This document shows positions 1 to 10,509 of a stretch of DNA of 64,000 bases, one piece after another. The notes beneath the pieces were generated by a model that was not told where the DNA came from, did not search any database, and worked only from the letters and a program-made list of their open reading frames with translations. Numbering within the stretch: position 1 is the first letter of the stretch; each line of letters begins with the position of its first letter. Made by a program: the position numbers and the translations under genes. This DNA is from Pacificitalea manganoxidans (lineage in GTDB: Bacteria; Pseudomonadota; Alphaproteobacteria; Rhodobacterales; Rhodobacteraceae), in contig NZ_CP021404.1 of assembly GCF_002504165.1 (NCBI RefSeq), forward strand, positions 3,224,001-3,288,000. Direction: 5' to 3'.

Positions 1-486
1 ACCGTCTTCTTCGGCGAGAAGCTGCATGACCGAAGCGTGGGAATGACGTTCGTCCTGATAGGCCTTGCGCAGGTCGGCATGGGCGTCGATCTGCACGATA
101 CCGACAGGACGGCCCAGCCCGGCCACCACGCCACGCACCGCGCCGTAGCTGAGCGCATGTTCGCCGCCCAGGGTCACCGGCACTGCACCGGCCTCCACCG
201 CCGCGCAGGTGCGGGCGGCGATACGCTCCATCACTTCCGGCAGCGGGCCCTCGCAGGCCACGGGCGGCTCGGTTGCGATGCCGGCGGTGCAGGGCTCCGT
301 CCAGACACCTGCGCGCAGCACCTGCCGTTCCAATTCGACGCTGGCTTCCAAAATTGCGTCAGGCCCGCCTGCCGTGCCCGCACCATAGCTCACGGTCCGT
401 TCCAGCGGCACGGGGATGATGCGGTAACGCGCGGTGGCAGGGTCGCGCTCGGCCTCGGTCAATTCGCCTTCGAGGAAGTAGGTCAT
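1..486 (-). CDS. speB: Agmatinase / ureohydrolase family protein, 3'-truncated by window edge
   Basis: Only the first 162 codons are in the window; the C-terminus lies beyond position 1. The protein belongs to the Mn-dependent ureohydrolase (arginase/agmatinase) family. Visible metal-binding motifs are GGEH (residues 107-110), DAHADLR (134-140) and HSH (148-150). Agmatinase would hydrolyse agmatine to putrescine and urea. The ATG at 486 has a GGAG about seven bases upstream. It is the last visible gene of a minus-strand operon headed by arginine decarboxylase, which favours agmatinase over arginase. Substrate choice is inferred from context; the family call is firm. Confidence 0.88.
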   Translation of the reverse strand, partial: MTYFLEGELTEAERDPATARYRIIPVPLERTVSYGAGTAGGPDAILEASVELERQVLRAGVWTEPCTAGIATEPPVACEGPLPEVMERIAARTCAAVEAGAVPVTLGGEHALSYGAVRGVVAGLGRPVGIVQIDAHADLRKAYQDERHSHASVMQLLAEEDG

Positions 487-542
487 GCGGGCTCCGAACA
501 ATCGGTCAGGTGTGGGAGATCAGAAGGAAGGACGCGGCAGGC

Positions 543-1727
543 TCACGACAGCCGCGTCAGGAAATCGTCATAGCCGAACTCGCGCAGCACGCGCAGATCG
601 TCTGTCTCCGAATTCCACAGCGCAAGCGCGGGCAGAGGCACACCGTTGAAGGTGTTCGTCTTCACCATCGAATAATGCGCCTGATCGAGAAAGGCGAAGC
701 GGTCCCCGATGCGGAAGGGTTCGGCGGGGATGTAATCGCCCACGACATCACCCGCCAAACAGCTTGGCCCGCCGATGCGGTAGGCCTGCCCCTCGTCCCG
801 CTCGCCCAACAGATCCGGACGATAGGGCGCCTCAATCACGTCGGGCATGTGGCAGGTGGCGGAGATGTCGGAGATTGCCAGCCGCATGCCGTTTTCCGGC
901 AGGTCGAGCACCTCGCCAATCAGCACACCCGCCTGGAGGGCACAGGCTTCGCCCGGCTCCAGATAGACCTGCACACCGTGGCGCGCCGACAGGGTGGACA
1001 CGAAATCGACCAGACCATCGCGGTCGTAATCGGGCCGGGTGATGTGGTGACCGCCGCCGAGGTTCATCCACTTCATGTTCGCCAGCCACGGGGCAAGCCG
1101 GTCCTCGACCGCCTCCCATGTGCGTTTCAGCGGGGCGAAATCCTGCTCGCACAGAGTATGCATATGCAGGCCGTCGATGCCGTCCATATCGGCATCGGTC
1201 AGCTGCGAAATCGGCGTGCCCAGCCGGGAACACGCCGCGGCGGGGTCGTATTTTGCATTCCAGCCTTCTGAATGTTCGGGGTTGATCCGCAGACCGACCT
1301 CGATCTGGCGACCCTCCGCACGGGCGGCGTCGACCAGCGGGCGGAAACGACGATGCTGCGCGGGGGTGTTGAAGATCACATGATCCGACAACAGCAGGAT
1401 TTCCCGCAGGTCGTCTTCCTTGTAGCCCGCGCAGAACGTCGCGACCTCCCCCTCGAAATGCTCCGCACCGAGCCGAGCCTCGTGGATACCCGACGCACAG
1501 ACCCCGTGCAGATACCGCCCGATCAGCGGCGCCAGCGCAAACATGGAAAACGCCTTTAGCGCCAGAAACACATGCGCGCCGGAACAGTCGGCCACGTCGC
1601 GCAGGATCTTCATGTTGCGCTCTATCGCCACTTCGTCGACGACGAAGCAGGGCGAGGGCACGCGGGTCAGGTCAAGCCGCGCGAAGGCCGCGCGGCTTTC
1701 CTTGATGATGTCGGGCGTGTCGCTCAT
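543..1727 (-). CDS. nspC: Carboxynorspermidine/carboxyspermidine decarboxylase
   Basis: A 394-aa PLP-dependent decarboxylase of the alanine-racemase-like fold III. It removes the carboxyl group from carboxy(nor)spermidine to give (nor)spermidine. The probable PLP lysine is K58 in FLALKAFSM, and the C-terminal half carries YLEPGEA and ATCHMPD motifs typical of NspC. The start is the ATG at 1727; a longer reading frame upstream runs into the preceding gene and is not used. The gap to the upstream dehydrogenase gene is 7 bp, so the two are co-transcribed. No diaminopropane-forming gene (Dat/Ddc) lies next to it, so spermidine rather than norspermidine is the likelier product (inference). Confidence 0.92.
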   Translation of the reverse strand: MSDTPDIIKESRAAFARLDLTRVPSPCFVVDEVAIERNMKILRDVADCSGAHVFLALKAFSMFALAPLIGRYLHGVCASGIHEARLGAEHFEGEVATFCAGYKEDDLREILLLSDHVIFNTPAQHRRFRPLVDAARAEGRQIEVGLRINPEHSEGWNAKYDPAAACSRLGTPISQLTDADMDGIDGLHMHTLCEQDFAPLKRTWEAVEDRLAPWLANMKWMNLGGGHHITRPDYDRDGLVDFVSTLSARHGVQVYLEPGEACALQAGVLIGEVLDLPENGMRLAISDISATCHMPDVIEAPYRPDLLGERDEGQAYRIGGPSCLAGDVVGDYIPAEPFRIGDRFAFLDQAHYSMVKTNTFNGVPLPALALWNSETDDLRVLREFGYDDFLTRLS

Positions 1728-1734
1728 GCCGGGC

Positions 1735-2940
1735 TCAGAAATCCACCGGACCGTCAAGCTCGACGATCTTCCACGGCAGCCCTTGGGTGTTGAGCATCTC
1801 CATATAGGGATCGGGATCAAGCTGTTCGGTGTTCCACACGCCCGGCTCATTCCAGTGACCCTGCAACATCATCGCGGCACCGATCATCGCGGGCACGCCT
1901 GTGGTGTAGGCCACGGCCTGACTGCCGACCTCGCGGTAGCATTCCTCGTGATCGCAGATGTTGTAGATGTAGTAGGTCTTCTCCACGCCATCCTTCGGCC
2001 CGGTGATGATGTCACCGATGCAGGTTTTGCCCTTGGTCAACTCGCCCAGCTCACCCGGATCGGGCAGCACGGTTTTCAGGAATTGCAGCGGGATGATCTC
2101 TTTGCCGTCATGCATGACCGGCTCGATCGAAGTCATGCCGACATTCTGCAGCACCGTGACGTGGTTGATGTAGGCATCGCCAAAGGTCATCCAGAAGCGG
2201 GCACGCTCGATTTCGGGGAAATGGGTCGACAGGCTTTCCAGTTCCTCATGATACATCAGATACATGTTCTTCTCGCCCACACCGGGGAAGTCGAACGGCA
2301 CCTTGGTGCTCATCGCGGGGCTTTCGACCCATTTGCCATCCTCCCAGTGACGCGCGGGGGCGGTCACTTCGCGGATGTTGATCTCAGGGTTGAAGTTGGT
2401 CGCAAATGCCTTGCCGTTATCGCCACCGTTGCAATCGAGAACGTCGATTTGGCGGATGCCGTCCAGCTTATGCTTGCGGATATAGGTCGCCATGACCGAG
2501 GTCACGCCGGGATCGAAGCCGGAGCCCAGCACCGCCGCCAGCCCTGCTTCGCGGAACTTGTCCTGATAGGCCCACTGGTGGGAATATTCGAACTTCGCCT
2601 CTTCGGGCGGCTCGTAGTTGGCGGTGTCCAGATAGGGCACACCGGCCTCCAGACAGGCATCCATCAGCACCAGATCCTGATAGGGCAGCGCGAGGTTCAC
2701 CAGCAATTCCGCGCCGGTCTGCTTTAGCAGCGCCACGGTCGCGGACACGTCCATCGCATCCAGCGCATAGGTCGCAACATCGACCCCGGTGCGGGATTTC
2801 ACCGACGCGGCGATGTCGTCGCATTTGGATTTGGTGCGGCTGGCCAGCGAAATCTCGGTAAAGATATCGGGGTTCATCGCCATCTTGTGCACGGCGACCG
2901 AGCCGACGCCACCCGCGCCTACCACCAGAACCTTGCCCAT
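1735..2940 (-). CDS. Carboxynorspermidine/carboxyspermidine dehydrogenase (saccharopine dehydrogenase family)
   Basis: A 401-aa NAD(P)-dependent enzyme of the saccharopine dehydrogenase superfamily. It begins MGKVLVVGAGGVGS, a Rossmann dinucleotide-binding loop. Enzymes of this branch condense putrescine (or diaminopropane) with aspartate semialdehyde and reduce the Schiff base to carboxy(nor)spermidine. The ATG at 2940 is chosen because AAGGAG lies just upstream; the longer frame to 3030 overlaps speA. It sits between arginine decarboxylase and nspC. That placement distinguishes it from lysine-pathway saccharopine dehydrogenases. Confidence 0.9.
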   Translation of the reverse strand: MGKVLVVGAGGVGSVAVHKMAMNPDIFTEISLASRTKSKCDDIAASVKSRTGVDVATYALDAMDVSATVALLKQTGAELLVNLALPYQDLVLMDACLEAGVPYLDTANYEPPEEAKFEYSHQWAYQDKFREAGLAAVLGSGFDPGVTSVMATYIRKHKLDGIRQIDVLDCNGGDNGKAFATNFNPEINIREVTAPARHWEDGKWVESPAMSTKVPFDFPGVGEKNMYLMYHEELESLSTHFPEIERARFWMTFGDAYINHVTVLQNVGMTSIEPVMHDGKEIIPLQFLKTVLPDPGELGELTKGKTCIGDIITGPKDGVEKTYYIYNICDHEECYREVGSQAVAYTTGVPAMIGAAMMLQGHWNEPGVWNTEQLDPDPYMEMLNTQGLPWKIVELDGPVDF

Positions 2941-3004
2941 TTGTAGCTCCTTGATTGATCGTGTTGTCAGGATCTCTTGTCCGGCCCGTGCGCGGCCCGG
3001 GAGA

Positions 3005-4900
<1,896 letters not shown>

Positions 4901-4965
4901 TTCAGTGTCCACGTCTGCGTCGATCCCTGTCGGTTCCAATCGCGACCGGCATGGCCGCGTTCGTG

Positions 4966-4987
4966 TCTGGATGTAGGATAATCCAGA
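4966..4987. promoter_or_regulatory. Inverted repeat in the speA/rnd divergent region
   Basis: TCTGGAT and ATCCAGA form a perfect 7-bp inverted repeat separated by 8 bases, 66 bp upstream of the chosen speA start. It could be an operator or a leader hairpin in the speA mRNA. No known factor is assigned. Confidence 0.4.
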
Positions 4988-5143
4988 AAGATGACAGGAA
5001 AAAATGCGCCCCCTTTTCCCTGTCCGGCATGGAGCCGCCGCCCTGCCCCGCCCGCGCAGCCGCCTTTATTCCGCCCGGCCTTTCGGCTAGATCCGCCGGA
5101 ACGACGCGCCGCCCGCGCGCTGCACTGTGAAAGGAGCCGGATC

Positions 5144-5758
5144 ATGGCCGTGCATCTCTATCAAGGCGATCTTCCCGACGGGCTGACGCTTGGCCCGGTG
5201 GTGGCGATCGATTGCGAAACGATGGGCCTACAGCCGCATCGCGACCGGCTGTGTCTGGTCCAGATGTCGGCGGGCGATGGCGATGCGCATCTGGTGCAGA
5301 TCGCCAAAGGACAGACGGAGGCGCCGAATCTCTGCGCCATGCTGACGGACCCGCAGGTGTTGAAGCTGTTTCACTTCGGGCGGTTCGACATTGCGGTGAT
5401 GCTGCACACCTTCGGCGCGCGGGCCGCACCCGTCTATTGCACCAAGATCGCTTCGAAAATGGTGCGCACCTATACCGACCGTCATGGGCTAAAGAACCTG
5501 ACGCAGGAACTGATCGGCGTCGATATTTCCAAACAGCAACAGTCCAGCGACTGGGGCGCGGAGACGCTGACCCGCGCGCAGATGGATTACGCGGCCTCGG
5601 ACGTGCTCTACCTGCACCGTCTGCGCGAGGCGCTTGACGCCCGGCTTGCGCGGGAGGGGCGCACCGAACTGGCGCAGGCCTGCTTTGATTTCTTGCCGAC
5701 GCGCGCGCAGCTTGACCTCGAAGGCTGGCCTGACTCTGACATTTTCGCCCATAGCTGA
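5144..5758 (+). CDS. rnd: Ribonuclease D (3'-5' exonuclease domain only)
   Basis: A 204-aa DEDDy-type 3'-5' exoribonuclease. Catalytic acidic residues are visible: D23 and E25 in AIDCETMGL, D82 in GRFDIAV, and Y149 with D153 in MDYAASDVLYL. Family members trim 3' ends of structured RNA, including tRNA precursors. At about 200 residues it consists of the exonuclease domain alone and lacks the C-terminal HRDC domains of E. coli RNase D; this short form is common in alphaproteobacteria. The ATG at 5144 follows GAAAGGAG. The stop is 7 bp from kdsD, suggesting cotranscription with the LPS genes. Confidence 0.92.
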   Translation: MAVHLYQGDLPDGLTLGPVVAIDCETMGLQPHRDRLCLVQMSAGDGDAHLVQIAKGQTEAPNLCAMLTDPQVLKLFHFGRFDIAVMLHTFGARAAPVYCTKIASKMVRTYTDRHGLKNLTQELIGVDISKQQQSSDWGAETLTRAQMDYAASDVLYLHRLREALDARLAREGRTELAQACFDFLPTRAQLDLEGWPDSDIFAHS

Positions 5759-5765
5759 GGCCACC

Positions 5766-6761
5766 ATGACCGACAGTTCCCTGCCTCGCCCCGATCCTGC
5801 ACGCCTGCTGGATACCGCCCGCCGGGTTATCACCGATGAGGCCGCCGCGCTGTCCACTCTGGCTGAAACGCTCGGCCCCGGATTCGTGGATGCGGTGGGG
5901 CTGATCCTCGACGCGCCGGGGCGGATTATCGTGTCTGGTATGGGAAAATCGGGGCATATCGCGCGCAAACTGGCCGCGACGCTCGCGTCTACCGGCACGC
6001 CTGCCCATTTCGTCCACCCCGCCGAGGCAAGCCACGGCGATCTTGGCATGATCTCGGCGGGGGATGTGGCTTTGCTGTTGTCCAATTCTGGCGAGACCCC
6101 GGAACTGGCTGATATGATCACCTATACCCGGCGGTTTGGCATCCCGCTGATCGCAGTCGCCAGCCGCGAGGGCAGCACCCTGATGCAGCAGGCCGATGTG
6201 CGCCTGTTGCTGCCCAGCCTGCCGGAGGCCTGCACCACCGGAAAAGTGCCCACCACTTCCACCACCATGACGCTTGCCTTGGGGGATGCGCTGGCCGTGG
6301 CGCTGATGGAACATCGCAGTTTCACCCCGGAGCGGTTTCGCGAATTCCACCCCGGTGGCAAGCTGGGCGCGCAGCTGGCACGGGTCCGCGACCTGATGCA
6401 CGGCGCCGACCGTCTGCCACTGGTCGCGCCGGGCACGCCGATGGGCGAGGCGCTGATCACGATGTCGCAAAAATCCTTTGGTGTGCTTGGGGTGGCGGGA
6501 CCGGACGCTATCTTACAGGGTGTCATCACCGATGGCGATTTGCGCCGGCATATGGCGGGGCTTCTGGATTTGACGGTGGAGGAGGTCATGACCCACGCGC
6601 CCAAAACGATCGCGCCCGATGCGCTGGCCGCCACCGCGCTGGCCCGCATGAACGCCGCGCAGATCACCACGCTGTTCGTCACCGCACCGGCTGCGGACGG
6701 GCCCGGCCCGGCTGTGGGTATCCTGCACATTCACGACTGCCTTCGGGCCGGGGTGGTCTAG
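5766..6761 (+). CDS. kdsD: Arabinose-5-phosphate isomerase (KdsD/KpsF family)
   Basis: A 331-aa protein with an N-terminal SIS sugar-isomerase domain (GMGKSGHIARK near residues 57-67; SHGDLG further on) and two C-terminal CBS repeats. It interconverts ribulose-5-phosphate and arabinose-5-phosphate, the first step towards Kdo for LPS inner core or capsule linkers. The ATG at 5766 has GAGG upstream that overlaps the rnd stop. It directly precedes lptC (3-bp gap), as in many proteobacterial lpt clusters, which supports an LPS role. Confidence 0.94.
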   Translation: MTDSSLPRPDPARLLDTARRVITDEAAALSTLAETLGPGFVDAVGLILDAPGRIIVSGMGKSGHIARKLAATLASTGTPAHFVHPAEASHGDLGMISAGDVALLLSNSGETPELADMITYTRRFGIPLIAVASREGSTLMQQADVRLLLPSLPEACTTGKVPTTSTTMTLALGDALAVALMEHRSFTPERFREFHPGGKLGAQLARVRDLMHGADRLPLVAPGTPMGEALITMSQKSFGVLGVAGPDAILQGVITDGDLRRHMAGLLDLTVEEVMTHAPKTIAPDALAATALARMNAAQITTLFVTAPAADGPGPAVGILHIHDCLRAGVV

Positions 6762-6764
6762 CGC

Positions 6765-7385
6765 ATGCGTCGGCGCGACAATCCATATTCGCGCTTTGTC
6801 GCCTGGGCCAAGATCGTGCTCCCCCTGGCGGCGCTGGCATTGTTGTCGACCGTGTTTCTGCTTGCCCGGAATATAGACCCCACACAGGCCATTCCCTTTG
6901 CCGAGATCGACGTGGAGGAGCTGGCCCGCGAACAGCGCATCAGCGCGCCTAACTACGCCGGTGTCACCGAGGATGGCGCGGCCATCAGCGTCACCGCCAG
7001 CACCGCGCGCCCCGATCCCGACAGCCCCGAACGGGTCGATGCAACGGATCTTGAGGCCGAACTCATCACCGCCACCGGAGCGCGCTACCAACTGTCCTCG
7101 CAACGAGGTGAAATCGACAGCGGTGCCGACATGGCCTACCTTCAGGGCGGGGTCGTGGTGACCACCTCCTCTGGCTACCGCATCACGTCCGATGCCATGT
7201 CCACGTCTCTCAGCCGAACGCTGCTGGAAAGCGAAGGTCCGGTGCAGGCCGATGGTCCGGCAGGGCGGCTTGATGCCGGGTCGATGTCGCTCGCCCCCCT
7301 GCCCGATGCCGAAGGCGACGACAGCGCCAACCACCTGCTTGTTTTCAACAAGGGCGTGAAACTGGTATACACGCCGTCAGATTGA
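6765..7385 (+). CDS. lptC: LPS export system protein LptC
   Basis: A 206-aa bitopic inner-membrane protein with one N-terminal transmembrane segment (about residues 16-34) and a periplasmic beta-jellyroll domain. LptC receives LPS from the LptB2FG transporter and passes it to LptA. Sequence conservation in this family is low; the call rests on length, topology and the order kdsD-lptC-lptA-lptB. The start is the ATG at 6765, three bases after the kdsD stop. Confidence 0.9.
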   Translation: MRRRDNPYSRFVAWAKIVLPLAALALLSTVFLLARNIDPTQAIPFAEIDVEELAREQRISAPNYAGVTEDGAAISVTASTARPDPDSPERVDATDLEAELITATGARYQLSSQRGEIDSGADMAYLQGGVVVTTSSGYRITSDAMSTSLSRTLLESEGPVQADGPAGRLDAGSMSLAPLPDAEGDDSANHLLVFNKGVKLVYTPSD

Positions 7386-7397
7386 GGAATTTGTCCG

Positions 7398-7934
7398 ATG
7401 AGTTTCAGACCCGCCCTGCTTGCCATCACGCTCGCGGCCTTGGCCGTGCCGCTTTTGCCCTCCGCTGCCGCATATGCGCAGGGACAGGTGGAATTCGGCG
7501 GGATGGAGCATGACACCTCCGACCCGGTCGAGGTCGTTTCCGACACCCTCGAAGTCAACGAAGAGGCCGGCACCGCCGTGTTTTCCGGTGACGTTCTGGT
7601 GGTTCAGGGCGAGATGCGCCTCTCCGCCGCGACGGTCCGCGTCGAATACACCCAGCAGCCCGACGCCGCCGAAGGCGAAGAACAGGAAGGCAATGAGATC
7701 GAGCGCCTTCACGCCTCGGGCGGGGTTGTGCTGACCTCTGGCGAAGACAGCGCCGAAGCGCAGGAGGCCGTCTACACACTGGCCACCGGCGAAGTCGTTA
7801 TGACCGGCGATGTGCTGATGACCCAAGGGGGCAATCTGCTTTCGGGTCAGACGCTGCGGCTCAACATGGAAACCGGCAACGGCATCATGGAAGGCCGGGT
7901 GCGCACGACGTTCAGTCCGGGGAACGGCAATTGA
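7398..7934 (+). CDS. lptA: LPS transport periplasmic protein LptA
   Basis: A 178-aa secreted protein with a signal peptide of roughly 28 residues ending AAAYAQG. The OstA/LptA jellyroll domain that follows shows the typical pattern of repeated short strands ([23 protein letters not shown], with internal gaps of the same pattern later). LptA forms the periplasmic bridge that carries LPS to LptDE. GAGGAA lies eight bases before the ATG. Its stop overlaps the lptB start. Confidence 0.92.
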
Positions 7935-8767
7935 GCCAGGCCGCCGATCCAGACGCCCGCACGCCCGCTACACCCGGCATGTCCGAGGCCACCCCCCGGC
8001 CCAGCCTTGTCCCTGACAGTGCGGCACCGCTGACCGACGACGACGCCGGCCTGCGGATTTCGCAGCTGCGCAAAAGCTACAAGAAACGGCTGGTGATCCG
8101 GGACGTATCGATGGATCTTGGCCGGGGCGAGGTCGTCGCGCTGCTAGGGCCCAACGGCTCCGGCAAGACCACATGTTTCTACGCCATCGCCGGGCTGGTC
8201 ACCCCTGATAGCGGCCGCGTGGCCATCGACGGGCGCGAGGTGACGACACTGCCGATGTATCGCCGCGCCAAGCTTGGCATCGGCTACCTCCCGCAGGAGG
8301 TGTCGATCTTCCGCGGGCTTTCGGTCGAAGACAATATCCTCGCGATTCTGGAGATCAGCGAATCCGACCGCCTGCGCCGCCGCGAGCGTCTGGAAGAGTT
8401 GCTATCGGAATTCGCCATCGAACATCTGCGGCGCGCGCAGGCGTTGTCCCTTTCGGGGGGCGAACGCCGCCGGGTGGAGATCGCGCGCTGCCTTGCCGCC
8501 GATCCGAAATACCTGCTGCTGGACGAACCCTTTGCCGGGGTCGATCCGATTTCTGTCGGGGATATCCGCGCGCTGGTCGCGGATCTGAAGCGGCGCGGGA
8601 TCGGTGTGCTGATTACCGATCACAATGTGCGCGAAACACTGGAAATCGTGGACCGGGCCTACATCCTTCATGATGGGAAGGTGCTGATGAGCGGCACCGC
8701 CGAGGAGGTCGTTCAGGATGAGAATGTGCGCCGCGTCTACCTTGGTCAGAGCTTCCGGATCGGTTGA
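7931..8767 (+). CDS. lptB: LPS export ABC transporter ATP-binding protein LptB
   Basis: A 278-aa ABC ATPase that powers LPS extraction with LptFG. Walker [10 protein letters not shown] is at about residues 73-81, the signature is [10 protein letters not shown] and Walker B is [12 protein letters not shown]. The proposed TTG start at 7931 overlaps the lptA stop (ATTGA) and has GGGGAA upstream. It gives about 40 non-conserved N-terminal residues; the ATG at 7979 is an alternative with no visible ribosome-binding site. The ABC domain starts at [10 protein letters not shown] whichever start is used. Confidence 0.94.
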   Translation: MSQAADPDARTPATPGMSEATPRPSLVPDSAAPLTDDDAGLRISQLRKSYKKRLVIRDVSMDLGRGEVVALLGPNGSGKTTCFYAIAGLVTPDSGRVAIDGREVTTLPMYRRAKLGIGYLPQEVSIFRGLSVEDNILAILEISESDRLRRRERLEELLSEFAIEHLRRAQALSLSGGERRRVEIARCLAADPKYLLLDEPFAGVDPISVGDIRALVADLKRRGIGVLITDHNVRETLEIVDRAYILHDGKVLMSGTAEEVVQDENVRRVYLGQSFRIG

Positions 8768-8863
8768 GCGGAACGCCGCGCCACGTCACACGTTGAGGAT
8801 GCAGGTTGTCGCCGCCGACGCGCGCCGCGCCCTGATGATGCCGCGCCGCGGCGTGACCGGCCA

Positions 8864-8893
8864 TTGACAGACCCACCTCCGGAGGCGCCAAAT
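8864..8893 (+). promoter_or_regulatory. Candidate promoter -35 and Shine-Dalgarno palindrome
   Basis: A perfect TTGACA at 8864-8869 is followed 18 bases later by a poor -10 candidate, CCAAAT. The palindrome CCTCCGGAGG at 8876-8885 contains a GGAGG placed six bases before the ATG at 8892. This could be a promoter for hpf-ptsN, or a translation start whose ribosome-binding site can be masked by its own complement. Confidence 0.35.
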
Positions 8894-9137
8894 GAACCCG
8901 ATGCATGACCGTGACGCTCCCCCGGCCCCGCGCTTTGCGCTGTCCGGCCCCGTTCGCCGGGACAGCCGGATGACCGGCCCCGCGGCCCGCCGCACTTTTG
9001 GGCAGGGGCCCGTGTCCACGCCCGCCTCGGCATCCAGCCTCGCCCACCGCCGCACACCCGCGCCGTGGCCCGCAGGTGCCGCGATCCGCCTTTCACAAAG
9101 TTCCCCCCTGACCGGCCTCCCCCCGCGTCGTCTTTGA
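8892..9137 (+). CDS. Small ORF between lptB and hpf, function unknown
   Basis: An 81-codon frame rich in Pro, Ala and Arg, with no recognisable domain. It is supported by an ideal GGAGG-N6-ATG start and mostly G/C third positions. Composition alone would also fit a chance frame in GC-rich DNA. Its stop codon falls inside a stable hairpin (9122-9148) just before hpf. This suggests either a leader peptide whose translation affects that hairpin, or coincidence. It occupies the place where rpoN lies in many proteobacterial lptB-rpoN-hpf-ptsN clusters but bears no similarity to RpoN. Confidence 0.3.
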   Translation: MNPMHDRDAPPAPRFALSGPVRRDSRMTGPAARRTFGQGPVSTPASASSLAHRRTPAPWPAGAAIRLSQSSPLTGLPPRRL

Positions 9138-9148
9138 CGACACGCGGG
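9122..9148 (+). promoter_or_regulatory. Hairpin in the hpf leader
   Basis: CCCGCGT (9122-9128) pairs with ACGCGGG (9142-9148), and CGTC (9129-9132) with GACG (9136-9139), leaving a TTT loop and a two-base bulge. No U-run follows, so an intrinsic terminator is unlikely. It lies 30 bases upstream of the hpf start, and the stop codon of the small ORF is inside it. Confidence 0.45.
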
Positions 9149-9178
9149 CCCGGTCTCCCGATAACCCAAGGAGGTGCT

Positions 9179-9754
9179 ATGCGTTACCAAATCAGCGGTC
9201 GACAGATCGACATCGGAGACGCGCTTCAGACGCATGTGAAGGATTGTCTTGGTGTGGCGGTCGACAAATATGCCGAACGCCCCACCGACGCGACGGTGAT
9301 CTTTTCCAAGATCGCGCATGAATTTTCCTGCGAAGCGACCGTGCACCTGTCCACCGGCCTCACTGCGCAGGCCAGCGCCCGCGCGACCGAAATCTACGCC
9401 GCCTTCGACCAATGCTGCGAAAAAATGGAGAAGCAGCTGCGCCGCTACAAGCGCCGCCTGAAAGACCATCACAAGGAGCGTTCGCAGCCGGTTGAACTTT
9501 TCGGGGCGTCCTCGTATATCCTCGCCGCTCACGATCAGGGCGACGAAACCGAGCCGGACAGCCTCCAGCCGATCATCGTCGCCGAGATGGAGACGCGTAT
9601 TCCGGCCCTGTCGGTCGGCGAAGCGGTTATGCAGATGGAACTGGCCGGCGCGCCGGTTCTGGTGTTCCGCAAGGAAGGGCAGAACGGGGTCAATGTCGTA
9701 TACCGTCGCGAAGACGGCAATATCGGCTGGATCGATCCCGCGAACGAAGCTTGA
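9179..9754 (+). CDS. hpf: Ribosome hibernation promoting factor, long form
   Basis: A 191-aa protein with an N-terminal HPF/RaiA S30AE-type domain (about 1-105) and a C-terminal domain (about 130-190) that mediates 100S ribosome dimerisation in long-form HPF. It inactivates ribosomes in stationary phase. The ATG at 9179 is set by AAGGAGGTGC immediately upstream; the longer frame from 9065 has no such site. It is paired with ptsN, as in the classic rpoN-hpf-ptsN cluster. Confidence 0.94.
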   Translation: MRYQISGRQIDIGDALQTHVKDCLGVAVDKYAERPTDATVIFSKIAHEFSCEATVHLSTGLTAQASARATEIYAAFDQCCEKMEKQLRRYKRRLKDHHKERSQPVELFGASSYILAAHDQGDETEPDSLQPIIVAEMETRIPALSVGEAVMQMELAGAPVLVFRKEGQNGVNVVYRREDGNIGWIDPANEA

Positions 9755-9793
9755 TAGCGCCGTCCGAGCGGGCGGGAGGGACTGACAGACGCC

Positions 9794-10258
9794 ATGGACC
9801 TTTCGACGATTCTCAAACCTGAAGCGGTCAAGGTTGTCAGCACCGCCAGCAGCAAGAAGCGCCTCTTCCAGCAATTGGGAGAGGCCGCCGAATCCTGCTA
9901 CGGGCTGAAATGCACCCATGCCATCGAAGCGCTTCAGGAGCGCGAAACACTGGGCCCGACCGGTGTCGGCCACGGCATCGCCCTGCCCCATGCCCGCATT
10001 GACGGGCTGGACAAGGTGGTGGGCGTGTTCTTCCGGTTGGAACAATCGCTCGACTTCGACAGCGTCGATCGCCAGCCCGTCGATCTGGTCTTCAGTCTGT
10101 TTGCGCCCAGCGACAGCGGCGTTGAACATCTGAAGGCGCTAGCACTGGTGTCCCGCACCATGCGCGACAGTGCCATCTGCTCCAAGCTGCGCGCCAACCA
10201 CGCGCCGCAGACGCTTTACGCGATCCTCACAGCCGGTGGCGCTAGTCAGGCGGCCTGA
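9794..10258 (+). CDS. ptsN: PTS IIA-like nitrogen regulatory protein (EIIA-Ntr)
   Basis: A 154-aa EIIA domain of the fructose/mannitol family. The phosphorylated histidine is H66 in GIALPHARID. EIIA-Ntr is the end point of the regulatory PTS-Ntr phosphorelay (PtsP, NPr) and in other bacteria affects potassium uptake, nitrogen response and, in alphaproteobacteria, the stringent response. It follows hpf by 39 bp, probably in one transcript. A strong hairpin follows the stop codon. Confidence 0.94.
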   Translation: MDLSTILKPEAVKVVSTASSKKRLFQQLGEAAESCYGLKCTHAIEALQERETLGPTGVGHGIALPHARIDGLDKVVGVFFRLEQSLDFDSVDRQPVDLVFSLFAPSDSGVEHLKALALVSRTMRDSAICSKLRANHAPQTLYAILTAGGASQAA

Positions 10259-10264
10259 GCAAAG

Positions 10265-10294
10265 CCTGACCGCGCGGCCCGCCTTGCGGTCAGG
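10265..10294 (+). terminator. Hairpin after ptsN
   Basis: CCTGACCGC and GCGGTCAGG make a perfect 9-bp stem with a 12-base loop, starting six bases after the ptsN stop. The U-run is weak (AATCTT). It probably stabilises or ends the transcript between convergent genes. The remaining 215 bases up to 10509 hold nothing I recognise. Confidence 0.5.
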
Positions 10295-10509
10295 AATCTT
10301 CGGCACGCGTGTTCGTCGCGCAGACCCAGCAACCTTTCGTTAACCTTCATCAACCATGCTGGTTTTGCGGCATCGGCTAAAAGCCAAATGGCCGCATAAA
10401 TCAAAGCCCTGCTCCGGTCGCGCCGCGCGGCCGGGGCAGGCATCGTTCTTGGCTTCGGAATGTTCTGACCGTTTACAGGCCCGCTGCGCCGGACCTGCGA
10501 CCGGACACA

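Noticed and set aside
4901-5143. speF-type or other polyamine riboswitch in the speA leader
   Set aside because: Only one short hairpin is visible; the known alphaproteobacterial speF motif belongs to ornithine decarboxylase genes and its structure is not seen.
10321-10340. CtrA-like site (TTAACCTTCATCAAC) after ptsN
   Set aside because: The second half-site does not read TTAAC at the required 7-base spacing, and it lies between convergent genes.
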